Shown here: positions 26,220 through 36,218 of the stretch, in pieces
Position numbering within the stretch: position 1 is the first letter of the stretch
Layout of the letters: each line of letters begins with the position of its first letter
Origin: Methylococcales bacterium
Lineage (GTDB): Bacteria; Pseudomonadota; Gammaproteobacteria; Methylococcales; Methylomonadaceae
NCBI GenBank assembly: GCA_030654015.1
Contig: JAURYI010000030.1
Span: 1 to 45,446, forward strand
Direction: 5' to 3'
Length of the DNA stretch: 45,446 bases
Made by a program: the position numbers and the translations under genes
Notes under the pieces: generated by a model
What the model saw: the letters and a program-made list of their open reading frames with translations, nothing else
What the model was told of the DNA's origin: nothing
The model's database searches: none

Positions 26220-26253
26220 TTGATATATTACTGTCACATTAAACACCTATAAT
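26220..26253 (+). promoter_or_regulatory. Pho-box-like site and -10 upstream of pstC
   Basis: CTGTCAC (26231-26237) lies exactly 10 bp before a perfect TATAAT (26248-26253), the same spacing as at pstS. The other half-site, 11 bp earlier (TTGATAT, 26220-26226), is degenerate (4 of 7). Probable PhoB-dependent promoter for pstCAB-phoU. Confidence 0.65.
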
Positions 26254-26300
26254 TTCACCTCGTTCTGAAATTCATTCTCTCAATAACCCACCCTCAAGTT

Positions 26301-28541
26301 ATGGAAAAATCCGCTAATAATTACTACCAACGCTGGCGACTTGCTAAAGATTCATTAGCACGTTTCAGCGTGATAGCAGGTGGTCTCAGTGTTATCGTTG
26401 CACTGGTACTTATCTTTTTTTACTTGCTTTATGTCGTCATTCCACTGTTTAAACCTGCCGCCGCAGAAGCAAGCAATCACTATGCCTTACCCGAACAAAC
26501 CTTAGGCAAAACCGTATTACTGGATGTAGAAGAACAAAATGAAGTCGCTGTCAGATTCACAGACAGTGGACAGGCGATATTTTTTGAAGTGGCTACAGGC
26601 AAGCTCATTGCCAATGAAGCCGTTAAAATACCAGCGGACAGCCACGTTGTCAGTTTTGCTCAAGGCAGTCCTATCAGCGAAGGCGCAATTATTTATGGCT
26701 TATCCAATGGTCAGGCAGTCGTTGTTAAGCATCAATATAAAATCACTTACCCGAATAACAAACGCTTGATTACGCCGTCTTTAAAATATCCATTAGGCGA
26801 AGCAGCCATTGTTATTGATGATAAAGGCGCGGCATTAGAAAAAATCGCCGTTAAAATCGGCGACAAATCAAGCACCATTGTGGCTAAAACCGCTGATAAA
26901 GTTCGCCTGCTTCAAATCGAAAAAACTCAAAACATGATGACTGATGAAGTCACTTTAAACCGTACTGAAGCAGTTTTAGAGACTCCTGCGGCAAATGTTG
27001 CTGATATTTACATTGATAAAGAAGAACGCAACTTATATCTGGTGGGCAAAGACGGTCACTTAAGTTTCTTTGACATCAGCGATAAAGCTGCACCTGTTAT
27101 CCGACAAAATCTGAATGTCGTTACCGAAGGCGCGAAAATCACCGTCAGCACGTTCTTAAACGGTGACAGCTCATTACTCATCGGTGATTCAACGGGTTTA
27201 GTCTCGCAGTGGACAATGGTAAGAGACGAATTGAAACGTCCTGCCATGCAGAAACTTCGCTCTTTTAAAGTGTCTGAAAAAGCCATTGCCGCGATTAATC
27301 CAGAACCGCGCCGCAAAGGTTTTGCCGCTATTGATGCAGACGGCATGATGGGTATTTACCACACCACCTCAGAACGTGAAGTGCTTAAAGAGCAAGTCAC
27401 AAAAGCGTTAACAGTTTCCGCTGCGTTATCACCTAGAGCCAACTGGCTGTTAGTGGAAGCCTCTGATAACAATATCTATGTGTGGACAATCGATAACAAA
27501 CATCCCGAAGTGTCCATTAAATCGCTGTGGCAGGAAGTCTGGTATGAAGGCTATCCAAAACCTGATTATATTTGGCAGTCATCCGCCTCTAACAGCGATT
27601 TTGAACCGAAATACAGCTTGACACCTTTAGTATTCGGTACGTTAAAAGCAGCATTTTATGCCATGTTAATTGCTGTACCGCTGTCACTGATGGGCGCGAT
27701 TTATAGCGCGTATTTCATGACTCCCATGATGCGCCTATACGTCAAACCGACGATTGAATTAATGGGGGCGTTACCAACCGTTATTTTGGGCTTTCTTGCA
27801 GGTCTTTGGCTCGCGCCCGCTCTTGAAGAACATTTAGCGGGATTTTTCCTGATGTTTATGCTGTTACCCGTCGGGGTTATCGCGTTTGCGTTTGCATGGC
27901 ATAACTTGCCAAAACGTATTTTGGAACAGATTCCCGAAGGTTGGGAAGGCGCGATACTGATTCCTGTGATTCTGCTGACTGGCTGGTTTGCTTTTGCTAT
28001 CAGCGTACCGCTGGAAACCGCTTTGTTAGGTGAACCGTTGCGTGACTGGTTCAAAAATGAATGGGGCATCGGTTACGATCAACGTAACTCACTGGTAGTC
28101 GGTATCGCGATGGGTTTTGCGGTTATTCCGACTATTTTCTCCATTGCCGAAGATGCTATTTTCAGTGTGCCTAAACATTTAACCGTTGGTTCATTAGCCT
28201 TAGGTGCAACCACTTGGCAAACGATGATCCGCGTGGTGTTATTAACCGCCAGTCCGGGTATCTTCTCAGCGGTAATGATCGGTTTAGGCAGAGCCGTGGG
28301 TGAAACCATGATTGTATTGATGGCAACAGGCAATACCCCTGTCATGGATATAAGCGTTTTTCAGGGCTTGCGTACTCTCGCTGCTAACATTGCCGTGGAA
28401 ATGCCTGAATCACAAGTCGATAGCAGTCATTATCGGGTGTTGTTTTTAGCCGCCTTGGTATTGTTTATATTCACCTTTGTTTTTAACACGTTAGCGGAAA
28501 TCATTCGCCAACGCCTACGCGAAAAATACAGTTCATTATGA
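26301..28541 (+). CDS. pstC: Phosphate ABC transporter permease PstC, long form
   Basis: 746 aa, over twice the size of E. coli PstC (319 aa). One N-terminal membrane helix (about 25-48) is followed by a roughly 370-residue soluble region with repeated beta-rich blade-like units (for example GHLSFFDISDKAAP, IGDSTGLVSQW), then a PstC permease domain from about residue 440 (LGTLKAAFYAML-like start, GALPTVILGFLAGLW, SLALGATTWQTM with the EAA loop). The extra region resembles a beta-propeller; its role is unknown. The stop overlaps the pstA start (ATGA). Confidence 0.88.
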   Translation: MEKSANNYYQRWRLAKDSLARFSVIAGGLSVIVALVLIFFYLLYVVIPLFKPAAAEASNHYALPEQTLGKTVLLDVEEQNEVAVRFTDSGQAIFFEVATGKLIANEAVKIPADSHVVSFAQGSPISEGAIIYGLSNGQAVVVKHQYKITYPNNKRLITPSLKYPLGEAAIVIDDKGAALEKIAVKIGDKSSTIVAKTADKVRLLQIEKTQNMMTDEVTLNRTEAVLETPAANVADIYIDKEERNLYLVGKDGHLSFFDISDKAAPVIRQNLNVVTEGAKITVSTFLNGDSSLLIGDSTGLVSQWTMVRDELKRPAMQKLRSFKVSEKAIAAINPEPRRKGFAAIDADGMMGIYHTTSEREVLKEQVTKALTVSAALSPRANWLLVEASDNNIYVWTIDNKHPEVSIKSLWQEVWYEGYPKPDYIWQSSASNSDFEPKYSLTPLVFGTLKAAFYAMLIAVPLSLMGAIYSAYFMTPMMRLYVKPTIELMGALPTVILGFLAGLWLAPALEEHLAGFFLMFMLLPVGVIAFAFAWHNLPKRILEQIPEGWEGAILIPVILLTGWFAFAISVPLETALLGEPLRDWFKNEWGIGYDQRNSLVVGIAMGFAVIPTIFSIAEDAIFSVPKHLTVGSLALGATTWQTMIRVVLLTASPGIFSAVMIGLGRAVGETMIVLMATGNTPVMDISVFQGLRTLAANIAVEMPESQVDSSHYRVLFLAALVLFIFTFVFNTLAEIIRQRLREKYSSL

Positions 28542-30193
28542 TGAAATTATGGTTTAAAAGTGGATCCCCTTGGATATGGCTTAATGCAGCGGCGGTCAGT
28601 ACCTGTCTTATTATGGTTATTGCGGTACTGACGCTGGTATTGGTACGCGGAATGGGCAATTTTTGGCCCGCTCCGATAACGCAATTCAGTTACGCAGAAG
28701 AAGACAAACCGCTACGCACTATCATTGGTGAAAAAGTCGATACCAGCATTACGCCCGCCATTATGGCAAAATCCACAGGGCATAAAATGGCAGACAACGA
28801 AGAGTCGTTGGTACAGTATCTAATCAAAACAGGTAATCGCGATATAACAGGTGCAGACTTTCGCTGGATAGAAGAGCGTAATGTCAAAGAACACAGCGAT
28901 CCTGAAGCTTTAATCGTGGTAGAGCGTCGCGAATGGGGCAATTTTTATGGTCAACTGCTGGAAGTGAAAGAAAATGGTAAAACCGTTGCAACAGGTGAGC
29001 AAGCGATGCCTGAGCTGCAAAATAGAATCGACGCAGCTTTAGTCGTTTTTAAGAAAATAAACCAGTTGGAAAAAAAGGAAATCGGTGCAATCAACTACGG
29101 CTTGGAACGCTTGCGTTTGAAGCAGAAGAAATTGCAATTAGAAAACAAGTGGGATAGCGAAGCAGAAAAACAGTTCGCCGCCGACAAAGCCGACTACGAT
29201 GCACAATATCAAAGTCATCAAGCTGAACTTGCCGCGTTATATACAGAAATCAGACGCGATAGTCTGGTGGCTACCACTGAATCAGGTGCGAACATAACTA
29301 TTCCTCTGGCTAAAGTGGTTATGGTTTACCAACCTAACACCATGAATATCTTTGGTAAACTCGGTTTTTTCTGTCACAAAGTGTATGAATTTTTAACTGA
29401 CGAGCCACGCGAAGCCAATACTGAAGGCGGTATTTTTCCTGCTATTTTCGGTACGGTAATGATGGTTATTATCATGGCAATTATCGTGACTCCGTTTGGC
29501 GTGATTGCAGCGGTGTACTTGCGTGAATATGCCAAACAGGGTTTTACCACACAATTAATCAGAATCGCGGTCAACAACTTGGCTGGTGTACCCTCTATTG
29601 TTTACGGGGTATTCGGTTTGGGATTCTTTGTTTACATTTTAGGTGGTAACATTGATGCGTTATTTTTCCCTGAGTCGTCGCCCGCTCCTGTTTACGGCAC
29701 ACCTGGGTTATTATGGGCATCTATTACCTTGGCATTATTAACGCTGCCTGTGGTGATTGTCTCGACCGAAGAAGGTTTGGCGCGTATTCCCAAAGCCATA
29801 CGCGAAGGCAGTCTGGCATTAGGGGCAACCAAGGCAGAAACCTTATGGCGCACCGTATTACCGATGGCAAGTCCTGCGATGATGACAGGCTTGATTTTAG
29901 CGGTTGCACGCGCGGCGGGTGAAGTAGCACCGCTGATGTTAGTGGGCGTTGTTAAACTGGCTCCCACCTTACCGTTAGATGGCAACTTCCCCTTTTTGCA
30001 TTTAGACAGAAAATTCATGCACTTAGGTTTTCACATTTATGACGTAGGTTTTCAAAGCCCCAATGTTGAAGCAGCCAGACCTCTGGTATACGCCACAGCA
30101 TTATTATTGGTTATAGTGATTGTCGTACTGAACTTATCAGCGATTATTATTAGAAATCGTCTACGCGAAAAATACCGCGCATTAGAGCATTAG
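28538..30193 (+). CDS. pstA: Phosphate ABC transporter permease PstA, long form
   Basis: 551 aa, also longer than E. coli PstA (296 aa). After an N-terminal membrane helix (about 12-35) comes a soluble charged region (about 40-270) with a predicted coiled coil (residues about 165-235), then the permease domain (GIFPAIFGTVMMVIIMAI, NLAGVPSIVYGVFGLGFFVY, EGSLALGATKAETLWRTVLP EAA loop). It forms the phosphate channel with PstC. It is translationally coupled to pstC by a 4-bp overlap and is 11 bp ahead of pstB. Long PstC/PstA pairs occur in other gammaproteobacteria. Confidence 0.9.
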   Translation: MMKLWFKSGSPWIWLNAAAVSTCLIMVIAVLTLVLVRGMGNFWPAPITQFSYAEEDKPLRTIIGEKVDTSITPAIMAKSTGHKMADNEESLVQYLIKTGNRDITGADFRWIEERNVKEHSDPEALIVVERREWGNFYGQLLEVKENGKTVATGEQAMPELQNRIDAALVVFKKINQLEKKEIGAINYGLERLRLKQKKLQLENKWDSEAEKQFAADKADYDAQYQSHQAELAALYTEIRRDSLVATTESGANITIPLAKVVMVYQPNTMNIFGKLGFFCHKVYEFLTDEPREANTEGGIFPAIFGTVMMVIIMAIIVTPFGVIAAVYLREYAKQGFTTQLIRIAVNNLAGVPSIVYGVFGLGFFVYILGGNIDALFFPESSPAPVYGTPGLLWASITLALLTLPVVIVSTEEGLARIPKAIREGSLALGATKAETLWRTVLPMASPAMMTGLILAVARAAGEVAPLMLVGVVKLAPTLPLDGNFPFLHLDRKFMHLGFHIYDVGFQSPNVEAARPLVYATALLLVIVIVVLNLSAIIIRNRLREKYRALEH

Positions 30194-30204
30194 AAGGTTA
30201 AAAC

Positions 30205-31038
30205 ATGACAGCACAACAAACCCGTTCACACACCATTGATATGAGTTCCGTTCTACGCGAACAAGGGCAATCCCTCGCCCCTAATGAACCTTGTCTCAAA
30301 GTCCAAAACTTAAATCTTTTTTATGGCAAAAAACAGGCATTACATAATGTAAGCATGGAAATGTACCGCAAAAAAGTCACCGCCTACATCGGGCCCAGCG
30401 GCTGTGGTAAATCGACACTGTTACGTTGTATTAATCGCATGAATGATTTAGTCGATCATGTCACCATCGAAGGTAAAATTTTACTCGACGATGAAAACAT
30501 CTACGACAAATCCGTTAAAGTTGCCGAATTACGCAGACGAGTGGGCATGGTATTCCAAAAGCCAAACCCATTCCCCAAGTCTATTTTTGAAAATGTGACT
30601 TACGGACTGCGCATCCAAGGCATCAACGACAAACGTATCTTAGAAGAAACCGTCGAAAAATCATTACGCGGTGCGGCATTGTGGGACGAAGTGAAAGACC
30701 GTTTACAAGATAACGCCTTGGGCTTATCAGGTGGTCAACAACAGCGTTTAGTGATTGCCCGCGCCATTGCCATCGAACCCGAAGTATTATTACTCGATGA
30801 ACCCGCTTCCGCTTTAGATCCTATTTCAACGTTAAAAATTGAAGAATTAATTAATGAGCTGAAAGAAAAATATACGATAGTCATCGTTACCCACAATATG
30901 CAGCAAGCAGCGCGGGTATCTGATTACACGGCATTCATGTATATGGGCGAGTTAATCGAGATTGGCACAACCAGCGAGTTGTTCACCAATCCTACCAAAA
31001 AACAAACAGAAGACTATATTACAGGTCGTTACGGTTAA
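30205..31038 (+). CDS. pstB: Phosphate ABC transporter ATP-binding protein
   Basis: 277 aa ATPase driving PstCA. Walker [12 protein letters not shown], signature LSGGQQQRL, Walker [14 protein letters not shown] and H-loop [14 protein letters not shown] are all intact, and YKVGMVFQ-type Q-loop ([16 protein letters not shown]) matches PstB. The first 25 residues are an extra hydrophilic leader. phoU follows after 11 bp. Confidence 0.97.
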   Translation: MTAQQTRSHTIDMSSVLREQGQSLAPNEPCLKVQNLNLFYGKKQALHNVSMEMYRKKVTAYIGPSGCGKSTLLRCINRMNDLVDHVTIEGKILLDDENIYDKSVKVAELRRRVGMVFQKPNPFPKSIFENVTYGLRIQGINDKRILEETVEKSLRGAALWDEVKDRLQDNALGLSGGQQQRLVIARAIAIEPEVLLLDEPASALDPISTLKIEELINELKEKYTIVIVTHNMQQAARVSDYTAFMYMGELIEIGTTSELFTNPTKKQTEDYITGRYG

Positions 31039-31049
31039 AGGGGCAAACA

Positions 31050-31760
31050 GTGGATAACAGCAAAATAGGACATCATATCTCTGAACAATTCAACAAAGAA
31101 TTGGAAGATATACGCAATAAAGTATTAATCATGGGCGGCTTGGTTGAACAGCAAATAGAACTCGCTATTCAAGCCTTTACCACTGGCGACATGGAAATGG
31201 CTGAATTAGTCATTAAACAGGATAATCAGGTTGATGCGCTGGAAATGGCAATCGACTTGGAATGTACGCAAATTTTAGCCTTGCGCCAACCCACCGCATT
31301 CGACTTACGTTTGCTGTTGACTGTGATTAAAATCATCAATGAACTGGAAATTATCGGTGATTTAGCAGAACGCATTGCCAAAATGGCACTTCAATTATCT
31401 GATAGTGAAAGCAAAAAAGACCAGTATTATGAATTGCAACACATGAGCGATTTGGTCAAAGAAATGCTTCACGGGGCGTTGGATGCGTTTGCCAGAATGT
31501 GTATTGATGACATTACTCTCATTACAGGTCGTGACGAGAATGTTGATAGAGAATATGACAGCATTATCCGTCAACTCATTACCCACATGATGGAAGATCC
31601 ACGGAACATTACGCGTACCTTAAATGTCTTATGGACAGTACGAGCAGTTGAGCGCATTGGCGATCATGCTTGTTACATCTGCGAACATTTGATTTTCATG
31701 ATTAAAGGCGAAGCGGTTAGGCATTTAACTCAATCGGAACTGGAAGAAAAGTTAAAATAA
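31050..31760 (+). CDS. phoU: Phosphate-signalling regulator PhoU
   Basis: 236 aa, two three-helix bundles, each with a metal-binding acidic motif (GDLAERIAKMA and ERIGDHACYICEH). PhoU keeps PhoR inhibitory while phosphate is plentiful and limits Pst uptake. The start is a GTG at 31050 with an AAAGGGG ribosome-binding site about 5 nt upstream. It is the last gene of pstCAB-phoU. No phoB or phoR is in this window. Confidence 0.96.
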   Translation: MDNSKIGHHISEQFNKELEDIRNKVLIMGGLVEQQIELAIQAFTTGDMEMAELVIKQDNQVDALEMAIDLECTQILALRQPTAFDLRLLLTVIKIINELEIIGDLAERIAKMALQLSDSESKKDQYYELQHMSDLVKEMLHGALDAFARMCIDDITLITGRDENVDREYDSIIRQLITHMMEDPRNITRTLNVLWTVRAVERIGDHACYICEHLIFMIKGEAVRHLTQSELEEKLK

Positions 31761-31770
31761 GACTATCTCA

Positions 31771-31799
31771 GCTTGGTCAGGTTATTCAACCTGCCAAGC
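31771..31799 (+). terminator. Stem-loop after phoU
   Basis: GCTTGGTCAGGTT (31771-31783) pairs with AACCTGCCAAGC (31788-31799), leaving one bulged T. No adjacent T-run of note; probably a mRNA-end or attenuation structure ahead of the terminator at 31848. Confidence 0.6.
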
Positions 31800-31847
31800 A
31801 TTTGTCTTGCCTTGTTTCATTAAAATGTTCGTTTAGTATTTATGAAT

Positions 31848-31883
31848 AGCTCGTTGATTGCCAAGTCAACGGGCTGTTTTTTT
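31848..31883 (+). terminator. Intrinsic terminator of the pst operon
   Basis: AGCTCGTTGA (31848-31857) pairs with TCAACGGGCT (31866-31875), one G-U pair, followed by a seven-T run. It separates the pst operon from the gene at 31910. Confidence 0.85.
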
Positions 31884-31909
31884 ACATACAACGCAACGAG
31901 GTAACGATT

Positions 31910-32425
31910 ATGAAATACTCCATCCTGCTCTTAACTGGACTGGTACTTTTTTCTACTGCTGCACTAACTGCGGAACAAGTCAGCCCTGAACGAACAAAAG
32001 AAGTTCAACAACGCACTCAGCAAGTCACCCCCTACTCCGTCGATCAAACTAAGCAAATGTTTACCAAAACAGTGCATGGCGGTGTTCAGCACATTATCGT
32101 CAACTCCGCCGACAATACCGAACAGATAAAATTGGTTCAGGCGTATCTGCTCAAACTGACCAATGACTTCAGCACAGGCGATTTTTCTGTCACGGAACAA
32201 ATACATGGAGCCAATATGCCAGGGCTGGCAATATTAAAAATGGCGCAACCTTATGATATAAAGTTCAAATATAAAGCCTTGCCCAATGGCGCAGAAATTC
32301 ATTATTCAACAGAATACCCGAAGTATGCACAAGCCCTGCATGAATGGTTTGATGCGCAGATGAAAGAACACGATAACACAGTCATACCAGAACATAGTCA
32401 GCACCATAAGACACCCGCTGAATAA
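31910..32425 (+). CDS. Secreted protein of unknown function
   Basis: 171 aa with a clear signal peptide (MKYSILLLTGLVLFSTAALTA). The mature part begins with a charged/Gln-rich helix, then a globular segment (about 50-155) containing KTVHGGVQHIIVNSADNTEQ and IHGANMPGLAILKMAQPYDI, and ends His-rich (PEHSQHHK). No catalytic motif is recognised. A GAGG ribosome-binding site precedes the ATG. It has its own terminator-bounded unit between phoU and the lipase. The conserved-looking His/Gly/Asn residues suggest a real family, but I cannot assign it. Confidence 0.8.
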   Translation: MKYSILLLTGLVLFSTAALTAEQVSPERTKEVQQRTQQVTPYSVDQTKQMFTKTVHGGVQHIIVNSADNTEQIKLVQAYLLKLTNDFSTGDFSVTEQIHGANMPGLAILKMAQPYDIKFKYKALPNGAEIHYSTEYPKYAQALHEWFDAQMKEHDNTVIPEHSQHHKTPAE

Positions 32426-32509
32426 GCACATTTAAAAATCCATCCGTTGTTAAGTGGATCGCACAAGTCGAAAAATTTAACCCTCTTGAATTACAAATGA
32501 GGAAAGACA

Positions 32510-33325
32510 ATGATTAATTTAAGTGTTGAACCCAACTGCACTCAATTCTCCTTAAAAAATACTTATGCTTTAGCACTCGCTTCCAAATTGGTGTACAAAT
32601 CAGAAGAAGAAATCCGTATTAAACTCCTCCAACAGGGATTTAAAGTAGCATTCATTAACAAACCAGACCCCCATAAAGCCGACAAAGATACCCAGCTTTT
32701 TATTGCCCATAGCGGCAGTGCTGTCGTTATGGCATTTCGCGGCACTGAAAACATTAAAGACTGGCTCACAAATGCAGGTTTCGATTTTCAAAATACACCG
32801 AATGGCAAAGTTCATAAAGGATTCGATAATGCACTGAATTCCGTCTGGAATCAGATTGTTCACACCTTGAAAGAAGTTCACCAATATGGACAACCTTTAT
32901 GGATTACAGGTCACAGTCTTGGCGGTGCGCTTGCAGCACTGGCTACAGCACGTTTGGTACTGGATATTGACCCAGATATTTATAAATCGGTGCATGGTTT
33001 GTACACTTTCGGACAACCGAGGGTCGGAGACCGTACTTTTGTAAAAACGCTGGATGATGAGATAAAGCACAGATATTTTCGTTTCGTCAACAATAACGAC
33101 ATCGTGCCGCGTGTACCCGTCCGACTCAATCAATATCAACACGGCGGCAGTATACGCTTCTTTGATTCAACAGGAATTTTACATGACGATATAGGTTATT
33201 GGTTTACCTTTTTAGAACGACTTGAAGGCAGTTTTGAACAAAAACTGGATATGATGCCATCCTTTATAGAACACCATGTTATTGATAGACATATCAGCAA
33301 TATTGAGAAGAACATGAACCTTTGA
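32510..33325 (+). CDS. Class 3 lipase family protein (alpha/beta hydrolase)
   Basis: 271 aa. Nucleophile elbow GHSLGGALAALA with Ser136; FRGTENIKDW supplies the oxyanion loop typical of Lipase_3; Asp197 in NNNDIVPRVP is the likely acid; the base is probably His256 or His261 near the C-terminus (IEHHVIDRHI). No signal peptide, so cytoplasmic or exported by another route. An AGGA ribosome-binding site supports the ATG. Triacylglycerol or phospholipid substrate is unknown. Confidence 0.88.
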   Translation: MINLSVEPNCTQFSLKNTYALALASKLVYKSEEEIRIKLLQQGFKVAFINKPDPHKADKDTQLFIAHSGSAVVMAFRGTENIKDWLTNAGFDFQNTPNGKVHKGFDNALNSVWNQIVHTLKEVHQYGQPLWITGHSLGGALAALATARLVLDIDPDIYKSVHGLYTFGQPRVGDRTFVKTLDDEIKHRYFRFVNNNDIVPRVPVRLNQYQHGGSIRFFDSTGILHDDIGYWFTFLERLEGSFEQKLDMMPSFIEHHVIDRHISNIEKNMNL

Positions 33326-33349
33326 CAGGTAGCGAGTCAAAGGTAATTA

Positions 33350-33507
33350 ATGACTGCCAGTCTTCAAAGGCATTGGTATCTACACAAGTTTCATAAGCAC
33401 TTGATTTTAAAAGAAATCATTAGCTTAAAGAAATTTCATAACTCATTGTTTTACAAAGAGTTATCAAAGATGTGTAGATACCTTTGCTTCAAAGGACTGG
33501 CAGTCAT
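33350..33507. repeat. MITE-like 158-bp element with 13-bp terminal inverted repeats
   Basis: Starts ATGACTGCCAGTC (33350-33362) and ends GACTGGCAGTCAT (33495-33507), a perfect 13-bp inverted repeat that is itself nearly palindromic. Further in, GGTATCTACACA (33376-33387) is repeated inverted as TGTGTAGATACC (33471-33482). TTCAAAGG is present near both ends in direct orientation. The interior is A/T-rich and non-coding. It abuts the ligA stop and lies between the convergent lipase and ligA genes. No clear target duplication was found. Confidence 0.65.
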
Positions 33508-33509
33508 GC

Positions 33510-35510
<2,001 letters not shown>

Positions 35511-35531
35511 TCACTCCCTGATAATCTCAAA

Positions 35532-36218
35532 TCACAAACTCTGCCGAATCGCCTGCACAGTGGCTTCGGTCAGTGGTCGGCGTTGATGATCCCAAATATC
35601 GCCCTCTAATTCGACCGCTAACATACGGATGGTTTCCACATAATCATCAAACACTGCCAGCGCATCATCCAGCGCGTCGGGCTGCATGAAAAACACGATA
35701 CCAGGGCAGTAAAAAGTGTCTAAATGCCCGCTGGGAAATGTACCCGGTTCAACCATACAGGCGACACCAAAATCGACCAGCTGATTGGCATCCAGACGTT
35801 CAAATATTTTTAAACTGCCGTATTTGAGTCCTGCGATTCTAAAAGCACGAATTAAATCCAGCCCGTTAAAGCCTTCTTCGGCTCTGGCAACCAGACAGAA
35901 TTGAATAATCGCAGGCGTTGCGATGCGTGGCGGTGCAGGCGCAAAATCCTCTTCCTCCTCGTCATCTTCATCGTTGGTATAATAATTTTCCGATGAATTT
36001 AAAATGGCAGGCCCTAAGGGTTCAATATATTCATCATCACCGACAGGTGATGTAGATAATGGTTCGTTACGCACAGGCTGTGGCTGAGGTTCAGCATCAT
36101 CCTCCAAATCCATTTCCCGTTGTGACTGCCTGTCTTTTAAATAACCCCACGTCAACATGACGATGACAATAATCAGCCCTGTGGCGATAATTACGATTCT
36201 TAATACTTCTTTGTCCAT
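35532..36218 (-). CDS. zipA: Cell-division protein ZipA
   Basis: 228 aa with an N-terminal transmembrane helix (about 6-25), a short acidic/proline linker (30-95) and a C-terminal FtsZ-binding domain (about 100-228; FCLVARAEEGFNGLDLIRAF). The linker is shorter than in E. coli ZipA (328 aa). ZipA tethers FtsZ to the inner membrane and is essentially gammaproteobacterial. Its start overlaps the smc stop by one base (TGATG). Confidence 0.9.
   Translation of the reverse strand: MDKEVLRIVIIATGLIIVIVMLTWGYLKDRQSQREMDLEDDAEPQPQPVRNEPLSTSPVGDDEYIEPLGPAILNSSENYYTNDEDDEEEEDFAPAPPRIATPAIIQFCLVARAEEGFNGLDLIRAFRIAGLKYGSLKIFERLDANQLVDFGVACMVEPGTFPSGHLDTFYCPGIVFFMQPDALDDALAVFDDYVETIRMLAVELEGDIWDHQRRPLTEATVQAIRQSL

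Noticed and set aside
25147-31760. The divergent kinase operon as the PhoR/PhoB system of the pst regulon
   Set aside because: The kinase has CheA-like and Hpt-like features with no PhoR-type HisKA, and the receiver gene lacks a DNA-binding domain.
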